Positions 30,018 to 37,819 of a DNA stretch of 42,869 nt are shown one piece after another. The stretch is from Thermoleophilaceae bacterium (GTDB lineage: Bacteria > Actinomycetota > Thermoleophilia > Solirubrobacterales > Thermoleophilaceae). The notes beneath the pieces are model-generated. The model had not been told where the DNA came from. It saw nothing but the letters and a program-made list of their open reading frames with translations, and ran no database searches. Within the stretch, counting starts at the first letter, position 1. The number at the start of each line of letters is the position of its first letter. Made by a program: the position numbers and the translations under genes. Location: positions 1-42,869 of the forward strand of contig JAUJOQ010000007.1 in the NCBI GenBank assembly GCA_030447725.1, read 5' to 3'.

Positions 30018-30865
30018 GCCTTTCTCAGAGCCTCCAGGAATTCGTGGCTGGCCTCGCCGCGGTACACGGGCACCGCCCATCCGGTCAGGTCGACGTGCAG
30101 GTCCTCGCCCACCTCCACCTCGAGCTCGCCGCCGTCGAGGCGCACGGTCACGGGGCTGTCGAGGCCCCCGAGCACCGCGGCCACCGCCGCCCCGGTGGCC
30201 CCCGTCCCGGATGACATCGTCTCCCCCACCCCACGCTCGAAGATCCGCGCGGTGATCGTGTCATCGGACTCGCGGCGCCAGAACGAGACGTTGGTGCGGT
30301 TGGGAAACAGCTCGTGGCGCTCGATCGGCGGACCGAGCTCGGACAGGTCGAGCCTCTCCAGCCCGTTGGGCACCTCGATCGCGCACTGGGGGTTGCCGAT
30401 CGAGACGTGCTGGAAGCGCAGGTCTCGGCCGGCGGCGCTCAACATGCCGGCCCCGTGGTCGGGTCCGGTGGGGAAGTCCTTCGACGACAGCCGGGCGCGC
30501 CCCATGTCGACGGTGCAGGTGGTGGCCCCCGTGATCCGTGGGCGCACCTCTCCGGCCGCCGTGGAGATCGAGAACGTGTCGGAGTCCGTCCAGCCGTGAC
30601 GGCGCAGGTACAGCACCGCCTCACGCACGCCGTTGCCCGACAGCTCTGCCTCCGAGCCGTCCGGGTTGAAGATGCGCAGGGCGGCCACGAAGCCGCGCTC
30701 CTCGGACTCGGAGAGCAGCAGGATGCCGTCCGAGCCCACCCCGGTGTGGGCCGCGCAGAAGGCACGCGCCCGCGACGGGGTCAGCTCGAAGGCCAGCTCT
30801 GACTGCTCGACCACGGCATAGTCGTTGCCGAGCGCCTGCCACTTCTCGAAGCGCACGACGCGCAA
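30014..30865 (-). CDS. dapF: Diaminopimelate epimerase-like protein with both catalytic Cys replaced by Ser
   Basis: Predicted 283 residues from a TTG (a GTG three codons on is an alternative). The fold motifs of DapF are all present: KWQALGNDYAVVE, HTGVGSDGILLL, FNPDGSEAEL-SGNG, NPQCAIEVPN, FPNRTNVSFW and FERGVGET--SGTGA. The two catalytic cysteines that normally sit in EM-C-GNG and GET-xx-C-GTGA are Ser76 (codon at 30638-30640) and Ser219 (30209-30211). DapF uses this Cys pair to move the alpha-proton of LL- and meso-DAP. The operon position next to dapL supports a DAP role, yet the chemistry must differ or be lost. The gene symbol is by homology only. Confidence 0.75.
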   Translation of the reverse strand: MRVVRFEKWQALGNDYAVVEQSELAFELTPSRARAFCAAHTGVGSDGILLLSESEERGFVAALRIFNPDGSEAELSGNGVREAVLYLRRHGWTDSDTFSISTAAGEVRPRITGATTCTVDMGRARLSSKDFPTGPDHGAGMLSAAGRDLRFQHVSIGNPQCAIEVPNGLERLDLSELGPPIERHELFPNRTNVSFWRRESDDTITARIFERGVGETMSSGTGATGAAVAAVLGGLDSPVTVRLDGGELEVEVGEDLHVDLTGWAVPVYRGEASHEFLEALRKA

Positions 30866-30882
30866 CTCTACGGCGCCTGCGG

Positions 30883-31632
30883 CTAGGGCACCTCCCGGCC
30901 TGCGACCAGCCTGTCCGCGATCTCCGCGGCCACGTCGGCGGCGTCGCGTGCGGTCACGTCGATGGTCTCGAGGCCGGTCATCTTGCGCATCCAGGTGAGC
31001 TGGCGCCTGGCGAGGTTGCGGCTGCGCTTCTTCATCCCAGCGACGTCACCGCTCAGCAGCTCGTCGAAGCCGAGCGCCTTGCGTGCGGTCCGCGAGGGCC
31101 CCGCGGCCTCCGCCGCGCGCACTTCGGCCTCTGCGCCGGCCGCCACGATCGCGTCCACGCGTGCCTCGATCGCTGCGTAGAGAGCTGGGCGGTCCATCAC
31201 AAGCCCGCACAGGAGAGTGGGATGACGGGTGGCGTTCGACCACAGCTCGCTCGTCTCTCCGGGCCCGGCCTTGCGCATCGACAGCTCCGCCAGCGCCGCA
31301 CGCAGGTACAGCCCTGTGCCGCCCACCACGATCGGCCGGCGTCCGGCGGCAAGGGCGGCGTCGATCTCGGCGTGGGCCAGCGGCATGTAGCTGCCGACCG
31401 AGAACTCCTCGGTCACGGGCACGAAGCTGAGGAGCCGGTGCTCAAGCCGGGCCTGCCCCTCCGCCGTGGCGACGCCGGTGAGCGTCTCCAGGCCCCTGTA
31501 GACCTGCAGCGCGTCTGCGGAGATTGCCACGGGATCCTCTCCGCGATCTCTCAGGCGGTCAGACAGCGCCAGGGCGACGGCGGTCTTGCCCACCCCGGTC
31601 GGGCCGAAGATGGCTGCGACCGACGTGGGCAC
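30883..31632 (-). CDS. miaA: tRNA dimethylallyltransferase MiaA, internally shortened
   Basis: Predicted 249 residues from a GTG, against about 300 in the family. The P-loop FGPTGVGKT, the SADALQVYRGL loop and the RRPIVVGGTGLYLRAALAEL segment are intact, as are ARKALGFDEL and LARRQLTWMRK near the end. Between AELSMRKAGPGE and TSELWSNATRHPTLLCGLV about 50-60 residues are missing. That part normally carries most of the helical insert and the HPND-R-V-RALE segment. MiaA prenylates A37 of tRNAs reading UNN codons, and MiaB next door acts on the product. Whether the short form is active is open. It follows miaB by 8 bases. Confidence 0.85.
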   Translation of the reverse strand: MPTSVAAIFGPTGVGKTAVALALSDRLRDRGEDPVAISADALQVYRGLETLTGVATAEGQARLEHRLLSFVPVTEEFSVGSYMPLAHAEIDAALAAGRRPIVVGGTGLYLRAALAELSMRKAGPGETSELWSNATRHPTLLCGLVMDRPALYAAIEARVDAIVAAGAEAEVRAAEAAGPSRTARKALGFDELLSGDVAGMKKRSRNLARRQLTWMRKMTGLETIDVTARDAADVAAEIADRLVAGREVP

Positions 31633-31640
31633 GCGAGACC

Positions 31641-32954
31641 TCAGGCCACGCGGAGCTGCTCTTCGCCGGCCAGCGTGGTGCTGGTGGCGGCGGCGATCTC
31701 GACGTCGACTATCTCCCCCGGCCGGGCAAGGCCTGTGAAGTTCACGGTCTTGTTGTGGCGTATGCGTCCGCGCAGCCTCGACGGGTCGGTGCGCGACGGG
31801 CCCTCCACGAGCACGTCCATCGAGCGGCCCACGAAGCGCTGCGCGCGCTCGGTGGAGATCCGCTGTACGGCATCCACCAGGCGACCCATCCGCTCGCGCT
31901 TGGCCTCATGGGGCACCTGGCCGTCGAGCCCGGCCGCAGCGGTGCCGCGCCGTGGGGAGTAGTTGAAGGTGAACGCCGAGTCGTATCGCACCTGCTCGAC
32001 CACCTCCATCGTCTCCTCGAACTCCGCATCGGTCTCCCCCGGAAACCCGACGATGATGTCTGTGCTGATCGCACAGTCGGGCACCATCTCGCGGATCATC
32101 GCCACGCGGTCGAGGTAGCGCTCGCGGTCATACGTGCGCTTCATGGCCTTGAGCACCCGGCTCGATCCCGCCTGCAGCGGCAGATGGATGTGCTCACAGA
32201 GACTCGCCAGCTCCGCATGCGCCCGGATCACGTCCTCGCGCATGTCCTTGGGGTGCGGGCTGGTGTAGCGCACCCGTTCGATGCCCTCGACGGCGTCGAC
32301 CATCCCGAGCAGCTCGGCGAACGTCGCCTTCTCGCCGGTTCGCAGGTCGCGGCCCCAGGAGTTCACGTTCTGGCCCAGCAGCGTGACCTCACGCACGCCC
32401 TCGGCCGCCTGGCGCTCCACCTCGGCCACGAGCTCGGCGGCGGGTCGAGACACCTCGCGCCCGCGGGTGGACGGCACGATGCAGTAGGAGCAGACGCAGT
32501 TGCAGCCCACCGAGATCTGCACCCAGCCCTGGAAGCGGCGTTCACGGCGGGCGGGCAGGTGCCCGGTGAAGCCCTCGAACTCGAAGTAGCCCTGTGCACC
32601 GATGCTGTCGCTGGTCAGGAACTCGGCGAGCTTGTGCACCTGGCCGGGGCCGAAGGCCACGTCGACGAAGGGGAACTCCTGGAAGACCCTCTCCTTCATC
32701 GACTGAGACCAGCATCCCCCGACGCCCACGACCCGGGTCGGGTCCTCGGACTTCAGGCGGCTGGCCTCACCGAGGTGCCCGGCCAACCTGGTGTCGGCCT
32801 TCTCGCGGATCGAGCAGGTGTTGAAGAGGATCAGGTCGGCGCCGTCGCGCTGCGGCGACTCGCGGTAGCCGAGCGCCTCGAGCATGCCCTTCATCCGCTC
32901 GGAGTCGTGCTCGTTCATCTGGCACCCGAAGGTGGTCAGGTGGTAGCTGCTCAT
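31641..32954 (-). CDS. miaB: tRNA-2-methylthio-N6-dimethylallyladenosine synthase MiaB
   Basis: Predicted 437 residues. The N-terminal UPF0004 domain has the auxiliary-cluster cysteines Cys11 (FGCQMN), Cys47 (NTCSIR) and Cys81 (GGCWSQ). The radical-SAM motif is Cys151-x3-Cys155-x2-Cys158 in VGCNCVCSYCIVPSTRG. A C-terminal TRAM domain follows at about 370-435. It adds the methylthio group to i6A37 of tRNA. The ATG overlaps the stop of the upstream glycolipid-binding-family gene (ATGA). Confidence 0.95.
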   Translation of the reverse strand: MSSYHLTTFGCQMNEHDSERMKGMLEALGYRESPQRDGADLILFNTCSIREKADTRLAGHLGEASRLKSEDPTRVVGVGGCWSQSMKERVFQEFPFVDVAFGPGQVHKLAEFLTSDSIGAQGYFEFEGFTGHLPARRERRFQGWVQISVGCNCVCSYCIVPSTRGREVSRPAAELVAEVERQAAEGVREVTLLGQNVNSWGRDLRTGEKATFAELLGMVDAVEGIERVRYTSPHPKDMREDVIRAHAELASLCEHIHLPLQAGSSRVLKAMKRTYDRERYLDRVAMIREMVPDCAISTDIIVGFPGETDAEFEETMEVVEQVRYDSAFTFNYSPRRGTAAAGLDGQVPHEAKRERMGRLVDAVQRISTERAQRFVGRSMDVLVEGPSRTDPSRLRGRIRHNKTVNFTGLARPGEIVDVEIAAATSTTLAGEEQLRVA

Positions 32955-33556
32955 TCGTCTGAGGGTACGCGCTCGCCGAGGTCCGGGTAGAGGACCACGA
33001 AGCCGTCGGCGTCGCAGGTCAGCTCCCCTACGAAGGAGCGGTGCCGACCCACGTAGCGGACCGTATCCGAGTCGACGGGCTCGTAACGCTGCTCGGAGCG
33101 GTGCACCGCGAGGTCTGGCACCGAGACCCAGGCCATCACGAGCTCACATGGCTCTCCGCCCTCCAGCAGCCCCTCGCGCCGGATCGGCATGAAGTTCGTC
33201 AGTGGTGAGAGGCCGAGGTCGCAGTCGAGGGCTCCGCGCACTTCGTCCATCCCACCACCGGGAGCCGGCAGCCCAACCTCGGAATGTCCATCCGCCTCTG
33301 CCTCGCAACTCCAGCTGCCATGTGCGTCGCGTGTCAGGTCGATCCGGCGCCGCCAGCCCTCACCGCGCGCCCACACCTGCAGCTGTTGGGTGACGAACGC
33401 GTCCACGGTCTTCAACTCGTACTCGAGCCGGTACGTGGTGGGCTGCACGCCGATCTGCACGCCATGCGCCGAGAGCCGGTCGGCGGCGAGCCCGACCTCC
33501 GCGACCTCCGCCCGCCAGGCGTCGAGGCCCCGCCAGACGAGCATCCGCGCTGCCAT
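32951..33556 (-). CDS. Putative glycolipid-binding family protein
   Basis: Predicted 201 residues. The order of motifs fits the Glycolipid_bind family (PF06475): an opening MLVWRGLDAWRAE, RLEYELKTVDAF, VWARGEGWRRRIDLTRDAHG with GSWSCE, LDCDLGLSPLTNFMPIRREG and finally VPDLAVHRSEQRYEP with DGFVVLYPDLGERV. No signal peptide is seen. The biochemical function of the family is not established; the glycolipid link comes from a distant relationship to lipid carriers. It sits between rny (2 bases upstream) and miaB (overlap), which ties its expression to RNA metabolism genes. Confidence 0.75.
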   Translation of the reverse strand: MAARMLVWRGLDAWRAEVAEVGLAADRLSAHGVQIGVQPTTYRLEYELKTVDAFVTQQLQVWARGEGWRRRIDLTRDAHGSWSCEAEADGHSEVGLPAPGGGMDEVRGALDCDLGLSPLTNFMPIRREGLLEGGEPCELVMAWVSVPDLAVHRSEQRYEPVDSDTVRYVGRHRSFVGELTCDADGFVVLYPDLGERVPSDE

Positions 33557-33558
33557 AC

Positions 33559-35115
33559 CTACCGCGCGTAGTCGGTGGAGCGGCTCTCGCGGATCACGGT
33601 GACCTTGATCTGACCGGGATAGGAGAGCTGCTTCTCCACCTCCCTGGCGATCGTGCGTGAGAGCAGCACCGCCGCGTCGTCGTCCACGTCCTCGGGCTTC
33701 ACGATCACCCGGATCTCGCGGCCGGCGTGCATCGCGTAGACCTTCTCGACGCCATCGTGGCGACTGGCCAGCTCCTCGAGGTCATGGAGGCGGGTGGCGT
33801 AGCGCTCCAGCGACTCCCCCCGGGCTCCCGGCCGGGCGCCCGAGATGGCGTCGGCGATCTGCACGATCACGGCCTCGATGGTCTGCGGCTCAACCTCGTT
33901 GTGGTGCGCCTCCATGGCATGGGCCACCGCCTCGGATTCGCCATGGCGGCGTGCCAACTCCCCGCCGACAAGAGCGTGCGGCCCCTCGACCTCGTGTGAC
34001 ACGGCTTTGCCGATGTCGTGCAACAGGCAGGCGCGGGCCGCGGTCTTGGCGTTGGCACCAAGCTCTGCCGCCACCAGCGCTCCCAGATGGGAGCACTCGA
34101 TCGAGTGCGCCAGCACGTTCTGGCCGTAGCTGGTGCGGAAGTGCAGCCGTCCCAGCAGCTTGGTCAGCTCAGGGTGCAGCGTGCCCACGTTCGCCTCGAA
34201 CATGGCCTGCTCGCCCACCTCGATGATCCGCCGGTCGATCTCGGAGCGAGCCTGTGTGTAGGCCTCCTCGATCCGCGCGGGGTGGATGCGGCCGTCTCCG
34301 AGCAGCTTCTCGAGCGTCATGCGGGCGATCTCGCGACGTACCCCGTCGAAACCCGACAGCAGCACCGCTCCCGGAGTGTCGTCGATGATGAAGTCGATGC
34401 CGGTGAGGGCCTCCAAGGCACGGATGTTGCGCCCCTCCCGACCGATGATCCGCCCCTTGAGCTCGTCGGACTTCAGCTCCACGGTGGCGACCGTCGTCTC
34501 CACGGCATGACCCCCCGCCACTCTCTGCATGCACGTGGCGAGGATGCTGCGGGTGCGGCGGTCGCAGGCGTGGCGGGTCTCCTCCTCGACCTGACGGATG
34601 AGACGCGCGCCTTCGTGGCGCAGCTCGTCCTCGAGCTCGCGCAGCAGCATCTGCTTGGCCTGGCCGGCGCTGAGCCCGGCCACGCGCTCGAGCTCGCGGA
34701 TCTTCTCCCCGCGCGCTTCTTCGAGCTTGGCGGCATTGGCGTCGAGGTCGCGCCCGCGGTCCTCCAGCGTGCGCTGACGGTCGTCGACCCCGCGCAGGCG
34801 GGAGTCCACGGACTGCTCCTTTGCCCTCAGGTGCTCCTCGAGGCGGGCCAGCTCGTGCCGGCGTGATTGGAGGTCGGCGAGCACCCGGGCGGGCTCGGCC
34901 CCCGGTGTTTCCTGGGCGCCGGTGTCGTCCTCGGACGATCCGTGCGGTCCTCCGGCGGCCGGCGTGCCCCGAGGCCGCGACCGCGGCGAACCGGAACGGG
35001 CGTCCCCCGCAGGTGCCGCGGGGTGGACGGCCTGCGGCGAGCGTAGGCGCAGCGCGAGCACGACCACCGCGCTCGAGACGGCGACCGATACGAGGGCCGC
35101 CAGCAGGATCTCCAT
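33559..35115 (-). CDS. rny: Ribonuclease Y
   Basis: Predicted 518 residues. The ATG at 35115 has GGGAGGAG upstream, and the protein then starts with a membrane helix (MEILLAALVSVAVSSAVVVL). A variable Pro/Gly-rich stretch (about 30-75) and a coiled coil (about 80-190) precede the KH domain (GRIIGREGRNIRALEALTG). The HD domain has HSIECSHL and ACLLHDIGKAVSHEV, with AHHNEVEP. RNase Y is a membrane-bound endonuclease that starts mRNA decay. It is the first gene of the rny-to-dut run, with a 16-base palindrome just before its ribosome binding site. Confidence 0.95.
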   Translation of the reverse strand: MEILLAALVSVAVSSAVVVLALRLRSPQAVHPAAPAGDARSGSPRSRPRGTPAAGGPHGSSEDDTGAQETPGAEPARVLADLQSRRHELARLEEHLRAKEQSVDSRLRGVDDRQRTLEDRGRDLDANAAKLEEARGEKIRELERVAGLSAGQAKQMLLRELEDELRHEGARLIRQVEEETRHACDRRTRSILATCMQRVAGGHAVETTVATVELKSDELKGRIIGREGRNIRALEALTGIDFIIDDTPGAVLLSGFDGVRREIARMTLEKLLGDGRIHPARIEEAYTQARSEIDRRIIEVGEQAMFEANVGTLHPELTKLLGRLHFRTSYGQNVLAHSIECSHLGALVAAELGANAKTAARACLLHDIGKAVSHEVEGPHALVGGELARRHGESEAVAHAMEAHHNEVEPQTIEAVIVQIADAISGARPGARGESLERYATRLHDLEELASRHDGVEKVYAMHAGREIRVIVKPEDVDDDAAVLLSRTIAREVEKQLSYPGQIKVTVIRESRSTDYAR

Positions 35116-35132
35116 GTCGCAGTCTCCTCCCA

Positions 35133-35148
35133 TGGCGCCATGGCGCCA
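35133..35148. promoter_or_regulatory. 16-base perfect palindrome before rny
   Basis: TGGCGCCATGGCGCCA is its own reverse complement and ends 18 bases before the rny start codon, next to the ribosome binding site. It could be an operator or an mRNA hairpin that limits ribosome access. Confidence 0.45.
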
Positions 35149-35475
35149 GGTGCAGTTTCTCCATGTCGAGCGCTCGGCTCGGCGCCGCGAGACACCTGGT
35201 GGGACTGCTCTGGGCGGACGCACGCCTTCCGGGGGCGCGCGGGGTTGCATCTATGAACGCGCTGGATCGCTCCTCTCGCGCTCTTCCTCACGTCTTACGT
35301 CTTTGATGGTCATGTCGATGTGGTTGCCGGAAGTCAAGATCCGCTGCAAAGAAGTCTTTTTTCGTGGTCGCGGCGACCGAGTGGATCGCCTCTTTCCACG
35401 AGATTAGTGCCCCAGCGTTTGCCGCGCAACCAACGCAGGCCCGCCGGTGGCCACCAACGCGCCAATCACGGCGGA
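35149..35475. other. Intergenic region between recX and rny
   Basis: These 327 bases hold no gene I can support. On the minus strand a copy of the rny start context (CGACATGGAGA) occurs at 35164, and a 20-codon frame runs 35313-35251 without a ribosome binding site. The rny promoter is expected here, but no clear -35/-10 pair is visible. Confidence 0.5.
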
Positions 35476-36006
35476 TCAGGTCCGCTCGGCCTGGCGGCCG
35501 TGCTCGCGTACGGCCTCGTAGGCCAGCTCCGGCTCGTAGCCCTTCCGTATGAGCAACCTCCAGGCTCGATCCCGATCACGGTCGGACTCGCACGCAGGCA
35601 TCTTCTCGGTCAGGAGACCGATCGCGGCGGCGAGCTCGTCGCCCCGGTCCCTGGCCGCGAGGGCGGCCTCTATCAGGTGCCCGGGCACGCCGCGCCTGCG
35701 CAGGTCGCGCTCGATGCGCTGCGAGCCCCAGCGCTCGATACCGCGCTTGTCGTCGGTGAAGAGCCTCGCGTAGCGGTCGTCGTCGAGGAAACGAGCGGCC
35801 TCCAACTCGGCGACCGCGTGGTCAAGCGCCTCGGGACTCACCCGCTTGCGCTCGAGGAACGCCCGCACCTCGGCGACTGTCCGGTCTCTGGTCGACAGGG
35901 CCCGGTAGGCCAGCTCGAGGGCTCGCTCCTCTTCGGTCCTGTTGACTTGGAAGGAGGGCGCCGCCTCCCTTCCAAGCTCCCCGGGGGGCGGAGGCTCTTC
36001 GGTCAC
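35476..36006 (-). CDS. recX: Regulatory protein RecX
   Basis: Predicted 176 residues from a GTG. A Pro-rich, poorly conserved start is followed by three-helix RecX repeats: ALELAYRALSTRDRTVAEVR with LERKRVSPEALDHAVAELEA, ARFLDDDRYARLFTDDK and RWGSQRIERDLRRRGVPGHL, ending with RLLIRKGYEPELAYEAVRE. It binds RecA filaments and limits their activity. It lies 29 bases after recA, the usual layout. Confidence 0.92.
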   Translation of the reverse strand: MTEEPPPPGELGREAAPSFQVNRTEEERALELAYRALSTRDRTVAEVRAFLERKRVSPEALDHAVAELEAARFLDDDRYARLFTDDKRGIERWGSQRIERDLRRRGVPGHLIEAALAARDRGDELAAAIGLLTEKMPACESDRDRDRAWRLLIRKGYEPELAYEAVREHGRQAERT

Positions 36007-36035
36007 GGCCGGCTCATCTCAAGGGAAGTGCTCGA

Positions 36036-37145
36036 TCAGGCCGCCTGCTCCTCGATGTCCCCGGCGCCCGTGACCACATCGGCCGGCGGAATGGGGGCTT
36101 CGACGGCGGCCTCCGCAGGACCGCTGTCGACTCCCAGTGCGGAGTACACCTTGGCCTCGATCTCCTTGGCCTTGTCGGGGTTCTCGCGCAGGTAGGCTTT
36201 CGCGTTGTTGCGCCCCTGGCCGAGCCGCTCGCCGTCGTAGGAGAAGAACGAGCCCGACTTCTGGACGATGTTGTGCTCGATCCCGAGGTCGAGGATGCAT
36301 CCCTCGCTGGAGATTCCGGCGCCGTACTCGATGTCGAACTCGGCCTGGCGGAACGGAGCGGCGACCTTGTTCTTGACCACCTTCACGCGCACCCGGTTGC
36401 CGACCGCCTCGGTGCCTTCCTTGAGGGTCTCGATCCGGCGGATGTCGAGGCGCTGCGACGAGTAGAACTTCAGCGCGCGGCCGCCCGGCTGGGTCTCCGG
36501 GGAACCGAACATCACCCCCACCTTCTCGCGGATCTGGTTCGTGAGCACGCAGAGCGTGTTGGCGCGGTTGAGGTTGCCCGCCAGCTTGCGCATCGCCTGG
36601 CTCATCATCCGCGCCTGAAGGCCTACCGTCTGGTCTCCCATCTGGCCCTCGAGCTCAGACTTCGGTGTGAGCGCCGCCACCGAATCGATCGCCACCACGT
36701 CGATCGTACCCGAGCGGATGAGGAGGTCGGCGATCTCCAGCGCCTGCTCTCCGTGGTCGGGCTGGGACACGAGCAGCTCGTCGACGTCCACGCCGATGCG
36801 CTTGGCGTAGATCGGGTCCATGGCGTGCTCGGCGTCGATGAAGGCGCAGATGCCGCCCTGCTTCTGGGCCTCGGCCAGCACGTGGTAGACCAGAGTGGTC
36901 TTGCCCGAGGACTCCGGACCGAAGATCTCCACAATCCGGCCGCGAGGCAGCCCGCCCACGCCGAGCGCCAGATCGAGCGACAGGGCGCCCGTGGGGATGG
37001 CGGAGACCTGGACCTGGAAGGCCTCGTCTCCCATCTTCATGATCGATCCCTCGCCGAACTCGCGCTGAATCTGCGTGATGGCGCTGTTCAGCGCCGCATC
37101 GCGGGCCTTTGCCGCCTTCTCGAGATTCTGGTCCTTGTCTGCCAT
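36036..37145 (-). CDS. recA: Recombinase RecA
   Basis: Predicted 369 residues. The ATG at 37145 was chosen because AAGGAG lies 5 bases upstream and the protein then begins [13 protein letters not shown]. Walker A is GPESSGKTT, Walker [11 protein letters not shown], and the L2 loop has [20 protein letters not shown]. The tail is Ala/Glu-rich. It performs strand exchange and triggers the SOS response. In the 120 bases to thpR I see no typical actinobacterial LexA box (GAAC-N4-GTTC). A GCGCGAG-N2-CTCGCGC dyad lies at 37246-37261. Confidence 0.97.
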   Translation of the reverse strand: MADKDQNLEKAAKARDAALNSAITQIQREFGEGSIMKMGDEAFQVQVSAIPTGALSLDLALGVGGLPRGRIVEIFGPESSGKTTLVYHVLAEAQKQGGICAFIDAEHAMDPIYAKRIGVDVDELLVSQPDHGEQALEIADLLIRSGTIDVVAIDSVAALTPKSELEGQMGDQTVGLQARMMSQAMRKLAGNLNRANTLCVLTNQIREKVGVMFGSPETQPGGRALKFYSSQRLDIRRIETLKEGTEAVGNRVRVKVVKNKVAAPFRQAEFDIEYGAGISSEGCILDLGIEHNIVQKSGSFFSYDGERLGQGRNNAKAYLRENPDKAKEIEAKVYSALGVDSGPAEAAVEAPIPPADVVTGAGDIEEQAA

Positions 37146-37265
37146 CAGGGCTCCTTCAAAGTCTGGAGGCCAAAGGCTAGGAGCCCGGTCGGACGCCTTG
37201 CGCGACATGTGCGACAGCGCTGCGACGGATGTGTGACAAACCCGTGCGCGAGAGCTCGCGCGCGA

Positions 37266-37811
37266 TCAGGCCGCCAGCTCGAGCCGCTCGAGGGTGCGGT
37301 ATCGGGCTCCCGCAGGGGAAGGCCGACTCTCATAGAGCGTGAGCGAGTGCGAGGTGAACGGCTCGGGCAATGGCGCCTCGGACGACCAGGCTCCGGGCCG
37401 GACCCCGCGGCGGGCACGGGCCAGCGTCACATGGGGCCAGAAGGGGCGCCGCTCGGTCTCATGCAGGTCGGCCCCGGAGAGGGCGCCGGCCACGGCCCCG
37501 TGCAGATCCGCCGCGCGGCCGCCTTCGTCAGAGAGGTTCAGGGCCAACAGCCGCGGCCTCCTGCGCGGCACCGCGCTCACGCCTTGCGGCAGGAGGCGAG
37601 CGGCCTGGCACCCACCCGCTGCGGCAGCCGTGACGTCCCACAGCGATCGCACGGCCTCCGCCGGCTTGGAGCCGAGGAAGACCAGCGTCACGTGAAGCGA
37701 AGCCGCGGGAACCGGGCGCAGGTCGTCACGCTCGCCGATCGCCGCGTCACGCCAGCGAGCGACCCCGCCGCGCACGCTTTCTGGCAGGTCGAGCGCAAGG
37801 AACAGTCGCAG
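37266..37811 (-). CDS. thpR: RNA 2',3'-cyclic phosphodiesterase ThpR
   Basis: Predicted 181 residues. Both HxTx motifs of the 2H phosphoesterase fold are present: SLHVTLVFLG and FWPHVTLARA. The family's first strand (RLFLALDLPESV) is encoded just before 37775, but no ATG, GTG or TTG precedes it in frame after the cinA stop. A CTG at 37811 is the best candidate; a GTG at 37775 would delete the first strand. The enzyme opens 2',3'-cyclic phosphate ends of RNA. It is 8 bases from cinA. Confidence 0.8.
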   Translation of the reverse strand: MRLFLALDLPESVRGGVARWRDAAIGERDDLRPVPAASLHVTLVFLGSKPAEAVRSLWDVTAAAAGGCQAARLLPQGVSAVPRRRPRLLALNLSDEGGRAADLHGAVAGALSGADLHETERRPFWPHVTLARARRGVRPGAWSSEAPLPEPFTSHSLTLYESRPSPAGARYRTLERLELAA

Positions 37812-37819
37812 CGAAGAGC

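Noticed and set aside
31524..32990. 488-codon plus-strand frame opposite miaA/miaB
   Set aside because: miaB on the minus strand has all iron-sulfur cysteines; the opposite frame has no recognisable feature.
35251..35313. 20-codon minus-strand frame (MTIKDVRREEERERSDPARS) upstream of rny
   Set aside because: No ribosome binding site and too short to support; listed only as part of the intergenic region.
37146..37265. LexA/SOS box in front of recA
   Set aside because: Only partial matches (GACATGTGCGAC, GGATGTGTGAC) are present; no GAAC-N4-GTTC dyad.
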